From Rhizobium lusitanum (GTDB taxonomy: Bacteria; Pseudomonadota; Alphaproteobacteria; Rhizobiales; Rhizobiaceae): 64,000 bases of DNA. The stretch spans positions 2,393,501 to 2,457,500 of the forward strand of contig NZ_CP050308.1 in NCBI RefSeq assembly GCF_014189535.1, in the 5' to 3' direction. Below, piece by piece: positions 19,221 through 29,031 of this stretch (positions are counted from its first letter, which is position 1; the number at the start of each line of letters is the position of its first letter). The position numbers and the translations under genes are program-made. Under the pieces are notes generated by a model, which saw only the letters and a list, made by a program, of their open reading frames with translations, did no database searches and had not been told where the DNA came from.

Positions 19221-22200
19221 CTATCTCAATACAATAGCGGCCACCAAGCCTATATTGCCCCAAGAGTGCTCTGGAACGAAGGTCAGATTTCTACAATGAC
19301 CTCGAAAACTTTGAAAAGCTCTATTCCAAACTTCTTCCCTGATACACGCTGGAGCAGATCCTATATCAAGACCGATGTTTTGGTATCTCCTGCGGCGAGC
19401 TTCCCCCGAACGAGAAACCCCGATTTCGGCTAAGCGACCCACTATTCTGCGACCCGCTTCAACGACCGATAGCCGTTGCTCAGCATCCGCCTTGGCTTTT
19501 CTGCCAAGTGCGCGCGCGAAATCTGGCTCGTCGTATAATCGACGCAGGAACTGCGTGGCATCCTCTTCGGACGGCTCTGCCCATTCATAATCTGCTTCGT
19601 ATGGCGGAATTGGCACGCCAAGTTTTACAAGCTTATAGCTGACAAGCAAGCTATTCTCTTCGTTCATAAATTCGGTGTTGCCAGAATACCCTGTCGCGAC
19701 CACGGGTTTACCCATCAGCATGGCTTCTGCCATCGTAAGGCCCAGCCCCTCACTGCGATGGAGTGAAACATAAACGTCACAAGTCTCCATCAGAGCCAGA
19801 ACATCATTCGGCGAATAAACTTCGTCGATGATAGTGATCCGAAAACCTTCGGCCGCTTTGCGCAGTTTTTCGATCTCCTTCGGAAGGCGGTCGCCGAACG
19901 AGGTTTTGAGCACTAGACGCGCAGGCTCGTCCGGTCGGAAGGCCCGCTTGAAGGCACGAATAAGCCCAAGAGGATTTTTGCGCTCCATGATGCTCATCAT
20001 ATGGAACGTAAATAAGTAGAGGGTCTCATCTTCCGGCAAACCAAAATACGCTCGCCCGCGTGTTTCGAAGGGCGCAAGACGCACGCCGGGGAACATCGTG
20101 CGAACTGGGATGGATAGCTTCTCACGCAGACCCTTGGCAACAAATTCGGTCGCCGCCCACACCTCATCTACACGTGCGGCATGAACGCGCCAAGAGTCGG
20201 GAATCGTATCGAACTCCCAGTACCAGTAAGCAACCCGGTAAGAGCGAGGTCCTCTTTCGGAAAGATCAGATTTTTCAAAGACCTTGTCAAAAAACGGCTC
20301 AGGCTGAGTGTGTATGATGCTAACATCATAGGTTTCGAAGTCGGCGAAACGCTCATGACCAGGATCATCCTTCCGATCGGTACGCACATCGCGCAATGAG
20401 ACTCCCGCGCCTATCTCACGCATGCCTTCGACCATGGCTTCGGCAGAAATACGCAAGCCCGACGGATAGCAGAAATGAGCAATCATATTGAAGCCAGGCC
20501 TGACCAACTCAACCGCGACAGCATCCCGATCGAGACCACTTAACCAAGTGGCAACCCAAGGCTCCATCGGGACCGAGCCGGAAGCGAGCCAATCGAGGAA
20601 CGCACATGCGGCACTCAGTTCCTTAGTTGCCAAAGGATGAGCGTATCGCCAATCTTCCCTCGACCGCCAGGCGAGACGAATTTGGTCCGCCGGAGAGCCA
20701 GGAAAAGGCCACTTCATGGGATCGAGCCAAGGCCCAACGACGCGATAAGTCGCACCGAACCACCGCGCGAAACGATCCGCGCCGAAGGGCGATGCACCAT
20801 CACCAAACATCGTTTGCCACGCGGGCGTAAGACAAAGAGCAGTTATGACTTCCTGCTCAGGGCGCTCGCTTACCTCCTGGAACAGCCACCAAATCTCCTC
20901 GAGCCGTAAACTCTCTTCATTTCGTCCACTCTGGATAAACCAACGAAAGAGATCCCGCCGACCGGCTGGCGTTAATCCATGGGGCCATGCACGCCGAATA
21001 TCCTCCCGCCAAAGAAAGACGCCGCGAGGTCGCGCACCTAAATCAGCCGTGAACATGGCGCGCAGCGCCTCTACCGCGTCCTGTGGTAAACCGAACTGTC
21101 TACGACCATCACTAATCAGCCAACGCGCAAAGGCACCGTTCCATCCGTCCGAAAGCGCGCGAGGAAAACGAGCGCTTATGTCCGGGCGCCTGCGCAACAG
21201 ATCAAGCGTCCAGCGCGCCGCACTCCAAATATCATTGACTTTGTAGGCAGGCTGCGGAGACCATAGCACACGTGCTCTTGGCTGCTCGACCAATGCCAGC
21301 ACACGCCCATCACACGAGAGATCGAGATCCATTGGCATAGGTTCGTAGGAACCGAACTGCGTAATCAGACGCTGCAACGTCTCGCGAGGCCCTTCCCCGC
21401 CTTCACCACGTAGGCGCGGGGTCGCATCACGCCCGTCCAAGTCAGGATGGAGATAAGGATCCTCGTCAATACCCAAAGCTCGGATGTCATCAGCTAAGCG
21501 ACGCAAATCTTCGGATGGATTGGAGTGGCCACGGGTAGCGCCCTCGTGGTGCACCAGCACTCCGTCAGGCGCATATGCAATGCGGTAACCCGCTCGCCAA
21601 AGCTGGATACACAGCGCAACGTCGCTCATCGCAATCGTATAAGATTCATCGAATCCACCGACCGCATCGAAAGCTTCGCGCGTTACCATTTGACAAGCCC
21701 CCATCACCGCCATCCAGTTGCGGGGATGATGAGGCGATCCAAACAAATCGAAACCCAATGCCTCTTCGCCGCGATAGGTGAGAGCCGCAAGATGCGGGCC
21801 AACCGCCACGCCGCCGTGCTGAAGCTCACGCGAAGGGAAGATCAATTTGACCCCGACGCAACCCACACCTGGACGCAGGGCAAAGCGAACCATCTCGGAG
21901 AGCCAGCCCCGCGAAATCACCTCGACATCATTGTTTAGGAACAGCAAGATCTCACCCGTCGCTGCCGCAGCGCCAAAATTGCAAGCAGCCGAATAATTGA
22001 AACGGGGCCGGAAATTCAATATGCGCACACGCGGATCATCACGCAACTCATCATATAGCTTCAATGTTTCGAGCTCAATCGAACCCGTATCAACTATTAT
22101 CAACTCGAGATTGCTGTAATCAGTCAATTCCAACAGCCCCATCGTCGACATGCGCAACAGTTGCGCCTTGTCTTTGGTTGGGATGATGACCGACACACGC

Positions 22201-24170
22201 GGTTCGTCAACCAACGGCCAGATCGACGATTGTGTTCCGTCTATCTGGGTTGTTGCTGTCGCCTGAAAACCGCGGCGTGCCCAATAGGTCTCAATCGTCC
22301 GGCGTGCATCATCTGCCGCAGGCGTGTCGGGAGCAGGTCTGCCACCATCACTCCCGGGGCGGCGATGGCATAGCACTTTCGGAATGCGCATGACCATCTG
22401 CGCAGCGTCGGCAACGCGCAAATTCAAATCCCATTCGAACGCCGTACCGGCTCTATCGTCAAAGCCTCCTACCCCGAAGGCAAGTTCGCGCCGCAGTAAG
22501 GTCAGACGGCCGAAATAATTGAATGCATAAAGTAGATCTGGTGAAAAGCCTGGCTTGAGATATGGCAGTTCGCGTGCCTCTGCTTCGGAGAGACGATCCT
22601 CATCACTATAAAGAATGTCCACTTGCGGGGTTTCCGCCAGTGCGGCAGCAATCTCATCGAGTGCAGCAGGAGCAAGCAGGTCGCCTGCCTCGAGAACGGC
22701 GACAAAGTGACCCCGCGCCTCTTGTAATGCGTGGGCTGGTTCGGGCGCGGCTCCGTTCACACCTTCAACAACAATGATGCGCTCATCTCCGGCGAGGAGA
22801 CTAATAAATGACGGCTGATTCCGACGAGTGGCAGAGGCGCCGTAGATCACCACCTCCCAAACAGTGGGTTTCTGTCCGCGCAAGGAAGCAAGCGTGCGTC
22901 CTAACGCTACATCATTGTTCTGCAAGCCAGCATCAAGCAAGAAGGTGACTGACGGCTTTTCGCTGCGCGGGAAGGTAACAGCATTCGCGGCAGGCACGCC
23001 TCCGCGGACCCCTGCGAGATATTTCGACTGTGGAGCATTGGCAACCATCGCTGCCGCACCGGTTGCGGCAGCCGCTGCGTTGCGCGCGCGAATGAAGCGC
23101 AGGCGTGCGGGCATACGCCAGAGTGTAACCAACCACCAAGCCGCCTTGAGGATACGGCGAGCCTGCTTGCGCCGGTCAGGCGTTACTTTGCTATTAAACG
23201 TGCGTAGGGGCTCAGTAAGCCGCCAGCTCTTAGATGACAGCAATATGTTGTGCTCACGCTCAAAATGCTCGGCACGCGCTGCCAAATTGGCGCTTTCCTT
23301 TTCGCGCCGACGCAGCTCGCTTGTTCTACGCTCGAGCTCAACACCCAGTCTTGCTACATTATCGGTTAACTGCATTACCTCGCTATGCAAATGTTCGGCT
23401 GCGAGTTTCTCAGCCGTATCACGGGTCACACGAACCTCGTCTCTGAGAGACGCGATCACGGCATCGCGTTCGAGGAGAGCAACTGAAATGTAGTCGTCAA
23501 AAATGTTGGGCGGCGCGGAAAAGGCTGCTTCTAGATCGGCATGCTCGTAAGCCACGTAAAAGCGGTTCAAGCCATCGAAATAAACAAATCTATAGTCCGC
23601 GTTGAGGAGAATATCTTCCCACATGGAGTGGCGCAGCTCCGGACTGAGCGGAGCTGTCGCCTCTACCACCACGATCCACGGACGATGTGCAGACCAGTCG
23701 CCGCCGAGAAGTACATCGCGCTCGAAACCTTCGACATCAACCTTAAGAAAGTGAACTGGTTGATCTTGTGGTACGGATTCACGCCACACATCGGCTAATC
23801 GACGCAATTCGACCGTATGGGTCGTTTCCTTCCAGTTTTCGCGATGACTTTGCGCAATGGAATCGTCTAGGGTCGACAGACCTGTATCACCGAACAAGTG
23901 GATATCCACCTGCCCCACCTGTGAGCCAAGCGCTATTGGCAGATTCGTGTCACGGGGTCGACGACGCTTCAATGCCTCGTAGTGGGCTGGATTGGGCTCG
24001 ACATTGATACCGCTCCAACCTCGTTCGCTGAACAATTTAGTCACGGACATATCGTCAGGCGAACACGCCCCGACATCAATATAAAAACCTTGCTCAATAT
24101 GGCCAAGAGCTCGCCATAACATAACATCTTCGAAATTCTGGGCGTATGAAATGATGGTATTGGAGGACAC
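19221..24170 (-). CDS. Giant FkbM methyltransferase / GT2 / GT4 fusion protein
   Basis: A 1649-residue multi-domain enzyme. Residues 1-225 are an FkbM methyltransferase ([25 protein letters not shown]). A coiled coil spans about 230-310. Residues ~400-630 resemble a GT2 domain ([20 protein letters not shown]). Residues ~650-900 are a clear GT2 domain with [12 protein letters not shown] and [10 protein letters not shown] helical linker of about 300 residues follows, then a GT4 domain from ~1240 with [16 protein letters not shown] and [16 protein letters not shown]. It probably extends and methylates a rhamnose-containing chain, as large chain-terminating polymerases do, but this is inference. 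The start is GTG at 24170, with no strong ribosome binding site. The last ~45 residues look unlike the GT4 fold and may be an added tail. Confidence 0.82.
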   Translation of the reverse strand: MSSNTIISYAQNFEDVMLWRALGHIEQGFYIDVGACSPDDMSVTKLFSERGWSGINVEPNPAHYEALKRRRPRDTNLPIALGSQVGQVDIHLFGDTGLSTLDDSIAQSHRENWKETTHTVELRRLADVWRESVPQDQPVHFLKVDVEGFERDVLLGGDWSAHRPWIVVVEATAPLSPELRHSMWEDILLNADYRFVYFDGLNRFYVAYEHADLEAAFSAPPNIFDDYISVALLERDAVIASLRDEVRVTRDTAEKLAAEHLHSEVMQLTDNVARLGVELERRTSELRRREKESANLAARAEHFEREHNILLSSKSWRLTEPLRTFNSKVTPDRRKQARRILKAAWWLVTLWRMPARLRFIRARNAAAAATGAAAMVANAPQSKYLAGVRGGVPAANAVTFPRSEKPSVTFLLDAGLQNNDVALGRTLASLRGQKPTVWEVVIYGASATRRNQPSFISLLAGDERIIVVEGVNGAAPEPAHALQEARGHFVAVLEAGDLLAPAALDEIAAALAETPQVDILYSDEDRLSEAEARELPYLKPGFSPDLLYAFNYFGRLTLLRRELAFGVGGFDDRAGTAFEWDLNLRVADAAQMVMRIPKVLCHRRPGSDGGRPAPDTPAADDARRTIETYWARRGFQATATTQIDGTQSSIWPLVDEPRVSVIIPTKDKAQLLRMSTMGLLELTDYSNLELIIVDTGSIELETLKLYDELRDDPRVRILNFRPRFNYSAACNFGAAAATGEILLFLNNDVEVISRGWLSEMVRFALRPGVGCVGVKLIFPSRELQHGGVAVGPHLAALTYRGEEALGFDLFGSPHHPRNWMAVMGACQMVTREAFDAVGGFDESYTIAMSDVALCIQLWRAGYRIAYAPDGVLVHHEGATRGHSNPSEDLRRLADDIRALGIDEDPYLHPDLDGRDATPRLRGEGGEGPRETLQRLITQFGSYEPMPMDLDLSCDGRVLALVEQPRARVLWSPQPAYKVNDIWSAARWTLDLLRRRPDISARFPRALSDGWNGAFARWLISDGRRQFGLPQDAVEALRAMFTADLGARPRGVFLWREDIRRAWPHGLTPAGRRDLFRWFIQSGRNEESLRLEEIWWLFQEVSERPEQEVITALCLTPAWQTMFGDGASPFGADRFARWFGATYRVVGPWLDPMKWPFPGSPADQIRLAWRSREDWRYAHPLATKELSAACAFLDWLASGSVPMEPWVATWLSGLDRDAVAVELVRPGFNMIAHFCYPSGLRISAEAMVEGMREIGAGVSLRDVRTDRKDDPGHERFADFETYDVSIIHTQPEPFFDKVFEKSDLSERGPRSYRVAYWYWEFDTIPDSWRVHAARVDEVWAATEFVAKGLREKLSIPVRTMFPGVRLAPFETRGRAYFGLPEDETLYLFTFHMMSIMERKNPLGLIRAFKRAFRPDEPARLVLKTSFGDRLPKEIEKLRKAAEGFRITIIDEVYSPNDVLALMETCDVYVSLHRSEGLGLTMAEAMLMGKPVVATGYSGNTEFMNEENSLLVSYKLVKLGVPIPPYEADYEWAEPSEEDATQFLRRLYDEPDFARALGRKAKADAEQRLSVVEAGRRIVGRLAEIGVSRSGEARRRRYQNIGLDIGSAPACIREEVWNRAFQSFRGHCRNLTFVPEHSWGNIGLVAAIVLR

Positions 24171-24361
24171 TAGGCTGACTCACTCGGTAAAAAATCCGGA
24201 AACAATCCAGCGAGCTACTATACCATCTTCATTTCTGACACCAGCAACTTGGCGCGAGATCGAGCTTAGCCGCCGCGTCCCCGGCACCTATATCTGATGG
24301 CCGAACAAGGGCCAACGCCTACCGCCCCCGAGGGCCATCCAAATGATTAAGAGGCTTAATT

Positions 24362-24435
24362 TGGCTGGGGAACCTGGACTCGAACCAAGATTAACGGAGT
24401 CAGAGTCCGTCGTTCTACCATTGAACTATTCCCCA
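24362..24435 (-). tRNA. tRNA-Gln (anticodon CUG)
   Basis: The reverse complement of this 74-base segment folds as a cloverleaf. The acceptor strands pair TGGGGAA with TTCCCCA-type sequence, the D-arm contains AGTTCAATGGTAGAA, and the T-arm contains GGTTCGAGTCC. The anticodon stem ACGGA/TCCGT encloses the loop CTCTGAC, giving anticodon CUG (reads CAG). The 3' CCA is encoded. Confidence 0.95.
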
Positions 24436-24479
24436 ACGACCGCGAGGCGATGAAACCCTTTGCGGTGAAGGCTGCGCCT

Positions 24480-24507
24480 CTATAATAGAATTCGTCGCGG
24501 ATGCAAA
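24480..24507 (-). promoter_or_regulatory. Possible promoter of tRNA-Gln
   Basis: On the minus strand TTTGCA and TTATAG are spaced 16 bases apart, about 45 bases upstream of the mature tRNA 5' end. This resembles a housekeeping sigma promoter, though the -35 is weak. Confidence 0.45.
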
Positions 24508-24595
24508 TAGTTTAACGCAGACAAATGCTTTTTTTTGGCAAGGCTCGACGAAAGCAATGGATCATGACCTCCCGCGCGGCGCGGCACCCGATCAT

Positions 24596-25231
24596 TTACC
24601 AGCGTAGCAGGCGTCTGCCCGCGACATAGCCGACCGCCGTCACGATGGCGATGGCCAACGGATACCAGAGCAGGACGAAGAGAGGACTGTCATCCGTGCA
24701 GTTGGCGGCATAGAAGGTAGCCGCGATGCCGCTGGCCGCAAGCCCGGCGACCGCGCCGGCAATGCCTGGCTTTTCCGGCGCGCCCTGGCGCAGCGCGAAG
24801 AGGAAGCAGGCAAGCGGGCCGATCGACAGCAGCGGAATGATCGTCAGGCAGAAGCGCGCATTATGCCCCATCATCCGCCCACCCCAGCTATCGGCCGGCA
24901 TGACCATCATTTCAATGAGCGCGGCGACTGCCAGCAGCAGCGGCGCGGCGAGCAACGTCCAGCCCCAGGGGCGCAGTGACACGCCGGGGCGGCCGATGCG
25001 GAAGACGACGGTGCTTGCGGTGACGGCAAGCGCGATCGTCACTACGAATTTGAACAGGAAACGAACCGTTTCCATCGCACTGCCGATGTCGGCGCGAAAG
25101 CCGATCGCCGCGAAAAACATCGCGCCGCTGATCAGAATACCGCCGATGGCCGCAAGCGTCAGCGCCTGTCCGATCCGCGTGCGGACCGGCGCGTCTTGCG
25201 CCAGAAGATGGATGAGGTCATCGGTTTTCAC
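24596..25231 (-). CDS. nrsF: NrsF-type membrane anti-sigma factor (DUF1109)
   Basis: Protein of 211 residues with about six hydrophobic segments and a short cytoplasmic N-terminus (KTDDLIHLLAQDAP), matching the NrsF/DUF1109 family. These proteins hold SigF-type ECF sigma factors at the inner membrane and release them under metal or oxidative stress. Caulobacter NrsF senses through conserved cysteines. Here Cys residues occur at RFCLTI, LACFLF and AANCTDD. The start GTG at 25231 has GGAG eight bases upstream and overlaps the sigma gene by 14 bases, so expression is coupled. It probably senses the copper stress that the divergent bufferin operon counters. Confidence 0.87.
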   Translation of the reverse strand: MKTDDLIHLLAQDAPVRTRIGQALTLAAIGGILISGAMFFAAIGFRADIGSAMETVRFLFKFVVTIALAVTASTVVFRIGRPGVSLRPWGWTLLAAPLLLAVAALIEMMVMPADSWGGRMMGHNARFCLTIIPLLSIGPLACFLFALRQGAPEKPGIAGAVAGLAASGIAATFYAANCTDDSPLFVLLWYPLAIAIVTAVGYVAGRRLLRW

Positions 25232-25784
25232 TGTTTTCACTCCGATACAAGGCGGCAAGCACCTTCAATGCGCGATGCAGCGCCACGCGCACCGCACCTT
25301 CGGTCATCTTCAGCCGGTCGGCGGTTTCGCGCACGCTGGTTCCCTCGACGGAAATCGAGCGCACGATGGTCTTCTGCGGATCCCGCAATTGCGCCAGCAT
25401 ACGATCGACATCGAGCCGATCCAAGGCGTCCGTCTGCTCTTCCGCTTCCAGACTATCGATGACATCGTCGATCGGCACATTCACATGCCGCCCGCGCCGC
25501 CTCAGGCTGTCGATCAGCTTGTTGCGCACGATCGTCGATATCCACGGCCCGATGGCGCGCGACGCATCCCATGTTCCGCGCTTCAGGTGAATGGCCAACA
25601 ATACTTCCTGGACCACGTCCTCGGCCTCGCTCGCCGGCGCGCCGAACTGATCGCAGCGCCGCCGCGCCATGGCACGCAGATATGGCGTAACAGCGGACAG
25701 GAAGCGATGATAGGCCTGCGTATCGCCCGCGATGGCGGCACGCATCCAGACTGCCCACTCCTCTTCGCGCGCCGAATGCTTCAC
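25218..25784 (-). CDS. sigF: ECF RNA polymerase sigma factor, SigF type
   Basis: ECF sigma-70 factor of 188 residues. Region 2 contains AEDVVQEVLLAIHLKRGTWD and PWISTIVRNKLIDSLRRRGR (-10 recognition). Region 4 contains SVRETADRLKMTEGAVRVALHR (split here as VRETADRLKM then TEGAVRVALH), the -35 recognition helix-turn-helix. The neighbour NrsF and the divergent DUF2282 genes place it in the Caulobacter SigF group. The start is GTG at 25784. A motif matching the SigF promoter ends only about a dozen bases upstream, so the leader would be very short; the next in-frame ATG is at 25745. The same promoter motif precedes bufA1, implying autoregulation and control of the bufferin operon. Confidence 0.9.
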   Translation of the reverse strand: MKHSAREEEWAVWMRAAIAGDTQAYHRFLSAVTPYLRAMARRRCDQFGAPASEAEDVVQEVLLAIHLKRGTWDASRAIGPWISTIVRNKLIDSLRRRGRHVNVPIDDVIDSLEAEEQTDALDRLDVDRMLAQLRDPQKTIVRSISVEGTSVRETADRLKMTEGAVRVALHRALKVLAALYRSENSENR

Positions 25785-25796
25785 CCGACATTCCCC

Positions 25797-25825
25797 TCTA
25801 CGCGCGGCCGCACGATTTTGTTACC
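25797..25825 (-). promoter_or_regulatory. SigF-type promoter of the sigma/anti-sigma operon
   Basis: On the minus strand GGTAAC (25820-25825) is followed after exactly 17 bases by CGTAGA (25797-25802). The same elements and spacing occur upstream of bufA1. The arrangement corresponds to the Caulobacter SigF consensus GTAACC-N16-CGAA as I recall it. Confidence 0.72.
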
Positions 25826-26078
25826 GGCAATGGCCATGTTTTTTCAAGATCCTCCCCGGATCGGATTTCAACCGAAACGTCTGCACTGAGGATTGGACAT
25901 TATTCGAGAATTTGCCAGAGCACGGCATGAAAAGAACGTGCTTGCCCGATCAAGCACACGTTATCATCCTTAAGCGTGGATGCAGTTCGTACCAAAGCCG
26001 AGCGCTCCTCTCGTCCCTGATATACTAGACTGTCCCCTCTGGGGCTCGGGCGGCATCCAAGAAAAATTTCGCAGCATC

Positions 26079-26107
26079 TGTAATATTCGCCGTGGCGGTT
26101 CCGTAGA
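26079..26107 (+). promoter_or_regulatory. SigF-type promoter of the bufferin operon
   Basis: TGTAAT (26079-26084), 17 bases, then CGTAGA (26102-26107), about 48 bases upstream of the bufA1 start codon. It shares the -10 hexamer and spacing with the motif in front of the sigma gene; the last -35 base differs (T for C). Confidence 0.7.
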
Positions 26108-26155
26108 CGTCAGTGCAAGCCAATCACGGCTGGCACCCATCACGGAGACAGACCT

Positions 26156-26431
26156 ATGAAAAACAGCATCCTCACCCTGGCTATTGCCGGTTCGCTGGCC
26201 TCAGCGCTCGCATCCGTCGTCGCTGCTCCGGCTTCCGCTGCCGATAGCATGTCCAAGGAAAAGTGCTACGGCGTTGCCATGAAGGGCCAGAACGATTGCG
26301 CCGCCGGCAAGCATGACTGCGCCGGCAAGTCGACCATGAGCTACGACAAGATGTCCTTCAAGCTTGTCCCGACCGGCACCTGCACCACCATGAAGACACC
26401 TAAGGGTCACGGCTCGCTGACCCCGGCCTGA
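26156..26431 (+). CDS. bufA1: Bufferin precursor peptide 1 (DUF2282)
   Basis: A 91-residue RiPP precursor. Residues 1-29 form a Sec signal peptide (basic start MKNS, hydrophobic core, APASAADS cleavage region). The core has four cysteines in the pattern C-x10-C-x6-C-x20-C, within [17 protein letters not shown] and TGTCTTM, and a conserved TPKGHGSL near the end. In Caulobacter bufferins these cysteines are converted to 5-thiooxazoles by the DUF692/DUF2063 pair and the exported peptide complexes excess copper. First gene of an operon ending with DoxX. Its start has GGAGA upstream. Confidence 0.88.
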   Translation: MKNSILTLAIAGSLASALASVVAAPASAADSMSKEKCYGVAMKGQNDCAAGKHDCAGKSTMSYDKMSFKLVPTGTCTTMKTPKGHGSLTPA

Positions 26432-26479
26432 TCCATTCGTCGGCTTATCATCCGAACCACACGATATCCGGAGTTTGTC

Positions 26480-26764
26480 ATGACCAAAATTCCTGCAGTC
26501 GCCTTCGCAGCCTCGGTCGCCGCGGCGCTGACGCTGATCGCCAGTGTTCCCTCAGCCTCAGCCGCCGATGCCAAGGAGAAATGCTACGGCATCGCCCTCA
26601 AGGGTCAGAACGATTGTGCTGCCGGTCCGGGCACGACCTGCGCCGGCACATCGAAGACCGACTACCAGAAAAATTCCTGGAAGCTGGTTCCAGCCGGCAC
26701 CTGCGAAACGATGAAGACGCCGAACGGCCATGGCACACTGGCCCAGGGGCCGGCACCGGTCTGA
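26480..26764 (+). CDS. bufA2: Bufferin precursor peptide 2 (DUF2282)
   Basis: A 94-residue paralogue of the preceding gene, 48 bases downstream. It has a Sec signal peptide (MTKIPAVAF..., SASAADAK cleavage region) and four cysteines with C-x10-C-x7-C-x20-C spacing, one residue longer between the second and third. The KGQNDCAAG and LVPAGTC stretches are shared with bufA1, while the C2-C3 loop differs (PGTT versus KHD). A Trp replaces Phe before KLVP. The pair probably arose by duplication and is modified by the same enzyme. Confidence 0.87.
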   Translation: MTKIPAVAFAASVAAALTLIASVPSASAADAKEKCYGIALKGQNDCAAGPGTTCAGTSKTDYQKNSWKLVPAGTCETMKTPNGHGTLAQGPAPV

Positions 26765-26834
26765 TCGGAGCAAGCAATGACGGGCGGCGCAATCCCGGTC
26801 GCGCCGCCGTCTCCCAAGATCAATGAGGTCCACC

Positions 26835-27689
26835 ATGAAACCCTCAGAGCTTCCCCGCCGTGCCGGCGTCGGCTTCAAGCCGGAGCACTTTTCCGCCATC
26901 GACGCAGCTCCGCAGCCGGTCGGCTTTTTCGAGGTGCATGCCGAAAACTATATGGGTGCCGGCGGGCCGCCGCATGCCCAGCTCGGCAGGCTGCGCCAGG
27001 ATTACGCGTTGTCGATCCACGGCGTCGGCCTGTCGATCGGCTCGATGCAGCCGCTCGACACGGAACACCTCGCTCGGCTGAAGATCGTCTGCGACCGCTA
27101 CGAGCCGGAAAGCTTTTCCGAACATCTCGCCTGGTCGACCCACGACACGACCTTTCTCAACGACCTGCTGCCCCTGCCCTATACGGACACGACGCTTGTC
27201 CAGGTCTGCGCCCATATCGACCAGGTGCAGACGCTGCTTGGCCGGCAGATGCTGCTCGAAAATCCGGCCACCTACTTGCTATTTGAGGAAAGCACGATCG
27301 ACGAGACCTATTTCCTTGCCGAGATCGTCCGGCGCACCGGCTGCGGCCTGCTGCTCGACGTCAATAACGTCTTCGTCGCCTCGACCAATCACCACATGGA
27401 CCCACGTGACTATCTCGCCCGCTTTCCGGTGCAAGGAGTGCGCGAAATTCACCTGAGCGGTCATTCCGAAACCGTCGATGACGCTGGCGCGCCGCTTTTG
27501 ATCGACAGCCACGACACGCCGGTCAAGGATCCCGTCTGGGCGCTCTATGAAGAGCTGATCGCGCGCACCGGGCCGATTGCCAGCCTGGTCGAATGGGACA
27601 ACGACGTCCCCGAATGGCCAGTTCTCAAGGCCGAGGCGGAGGCGGCCGGCGCCATCCTGTGCCGCGCCGCCGAACGCCGGGCGGCATAG
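26835..27689 (+). CDS. bufB: Bufferin-modifying MNIO enzyme (DUF692)
   Basis: A 284-residue multinuclear non-heme iron oxygenase with a TIM-barrel fold. Likely metal ligands are visible in [53 protein letters not shown] and VEWDNDVP. This family (MbnB, TglH, BufB) oxidises peptide cysteines; in bufferins it forms 5-thiooxazoles with a DUF2063 partner. I chose the ATG at 26835, which has GAGG at good spacing, over the ATG at 26823. The order of precursor, DUF692, DUF2063 is the standard one. Cytoplasmic, acting before Sec export. Confidence 0.93.
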   Translation: MKPSELPRRAGVGFKPEHFSAIDAAPQPVGFFEVHAENYMGAGGPPHAQLGRLRQDYALSIHGVGLSIGSMQPLDTEHLARLKIVCDRYEPESFSEHLAWSTHDTTFLNDLLPLPYTDTTLVQVCAHIDQVQTLLGRQMLLENPATYLLFEESTIDETYFLAEIVRRTGCGLLLDVNNVFVASTNHHMDPRDYLARFPVQGVREIHLSGHSETVDDAGAPLLIDSHDTPVKDPVWALYEELIARTGPIASLVEWDNDVPEWPVLKAEAEAAGAILCRAAERRAA

Positions 27690-27698
27690 GGAGCAACC

Positions 27699-28454
27699 AT
27701 GTCCGTCACCACCCAGAGCGAATTCGCCGCAGCGCTCCTCGATACGGATCGTGCCCTTCCTGAAGGGCTTTTTGCCTGGAACGCTCCTCAACCGGAGCGG
27801 CGCTTCGACGTCTACCGCAATAATGTCGTGGTCGGACTGATCGGCGCCCTCGCCTCGCGTTTTCCGGCCACCGAAAAGATCGTTGGCAAGGACTTCTTCG
27901 CCGCCATGGCACATGAATTCATCCGGCTGCATCCGCCGCGATCACCGCTGCTGCTCGCCTATGGCGAAGACTTCGCCGATTTCGTCGGAACCTTCGATCC
28001 GGCCCGCGACATCGACTATCTGCCCGATGTCATCCGTCTGGAGGCAGCGCGCGGCAAGGCTTACCACGCCGCCGATACCGCGCCGCTCGACCCCGCTTTG
28101 CTGGCGGCGATCGAACCGGGACGGCTCTCAAGCCTGACTTTCACGCAGCATCCGTCCGCCTCGATCCTGTGCTCGCCCTTTCCGGTTGTCACCATCTGGG
28201 CGATGAACGCCGGCGAGATGGAGCTCGGCCCGATCGATAATTGGAGCGGCGAGGATGCCCTCGTCGTGCGGCCGGAGATGACGGTCGAGATACATCGGTT
28301 GCCGGCAGGCGGCGCCGCTTTTCTCGAAACGCTCGCCGCCGGCGCCGATCTTGCGGCAGCCATGGAGGCGGCGGTTGCCACAGCGCCCGACTTCGATCTC
28401 TCAGCCAATCTCGCCGGAGCACTTGCCGCCGGCGCATTCACGACCCTCAGCTAG
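27699..28454 (+). CDS. bufC: DUF2063 partner protein of the MNIO enzyme
   Basis: A 251-residue protein with the N-terminal DUF2063 (putative DNA-binding/RiPP partner) domain: FDVYRNNVVVGLIGALASRF, then FPATEKIVGKDFFAAMA and DFVGTFDPARDIDYLPDVIRLE. Related proteins such as MbnC bind the peptide leader and assist the MNIO enzyme. It starts nine bases after bufB with GGAG upstream, so it belongs to the same transcript. The C-terminal half is alpha/beta and alanine-rich. The IRLEAARGKAYHA stretch is a family hallmark. Confidence 0.9.
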   Translation: MSVTTQSEFAAALLDTDRALPEGLFAWNAPQPERRFDVYRNNVVVGLIGALASRFPATEKIVGKDFFAAMAHEFIRLHPPRSPLLLAYGEDFADFVGTFDPARDIDYLPDVIRLEAARGKAYHAADTAPLDPALLAAIEPGRLSSLTFTQHPSASILCSPFPVVTIWAMNAGEMELGPIDNWSGEDALVVRPEMTVEIHRLPAGGAAFLETLAAGADLAAAMEAAVATAPDFDLSANLAGALAAGAFTTLS

Positions 28455-28475
28455 ACGTCGTTTAGGAGAACCGCC

Positions 28476-28961
28476 ATGCCAGACCATATGATGACGGCCG
28501 CAATGGCCGAGCGCGAAACCGTGCCGCATAGGCTTTACGGCACGCTCAAATTACTCGACCGCATTCCGCACGATCTGATCGCACTGATCGCACGCCTGTC
28601 GATCGCCGCCGTCTTTTGGCAATCGGGCCAGACCAAGGTCGACGGCTGGCATGTCACCGACAATGCCGTCTATCTCTTCCAGACGGAATACCGTCTGCCA
28701 CTCGTCGATCCCTGGATCGCCGCCCATATCGCCGCCTTCAGCGAGCATTTCTTTCCGGTACTGCTGGTGATCGGCTTCGCCAGCCGGCTGTCGGCGCTGG
28801 CGCTGCTCGGCATGACGCTGGTGATCGAGATCTTAGTCTATCCCGACGCCTGGCCGACGCACGGCACCTGGGCCACCTGTTTCCTGGTGATCATCGCCGG
28901 CGGGCCGGGCCGCATCGCCGTTGACCATTTCATCGCCCGGTATTTCCGCCGTGGCGTGTAG
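28476..28961 (+). CDS. DoxX family membrane protein of the bufferin operon
   Basis: A 161-residue inner-membrane protein with four hydrophobic segments and the DoxX pattern (ARLSIAAVFWQSGQTK at about 40-55, FPVLLVIGFASRLSALALLG). DoxX proteins are common last genes of bufferin and related DUF692 operons. Their role there is unproven and may involve quinone- or thiol-linked redox at the membrane. It starts 21 bases after bufC with GGAGA upstream. Function beyond family is unknown. Confidence 0.86.
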   Translation: MPDHMMTAAMAERETVPHRLYGTLKLLDRIPHDLIALIARLSIAAVFWQSGQTKVDGWHVTDNAVYLFQTEYRLPLVDPWIAAHIAAFSEHFFPVLLVIGFASRLSALALLGMTLVIEILVYPDAWPTHGTWATCFLVIIAGGPGRIAVDHFIARYFRRGV

Positions 28962-29031
28962 CGACGAATATAGGACACCACTGGCATTGCCTGGACAACA
29001 GTTCCCGGCAATGCCAGTGATCGGCTCTCGT

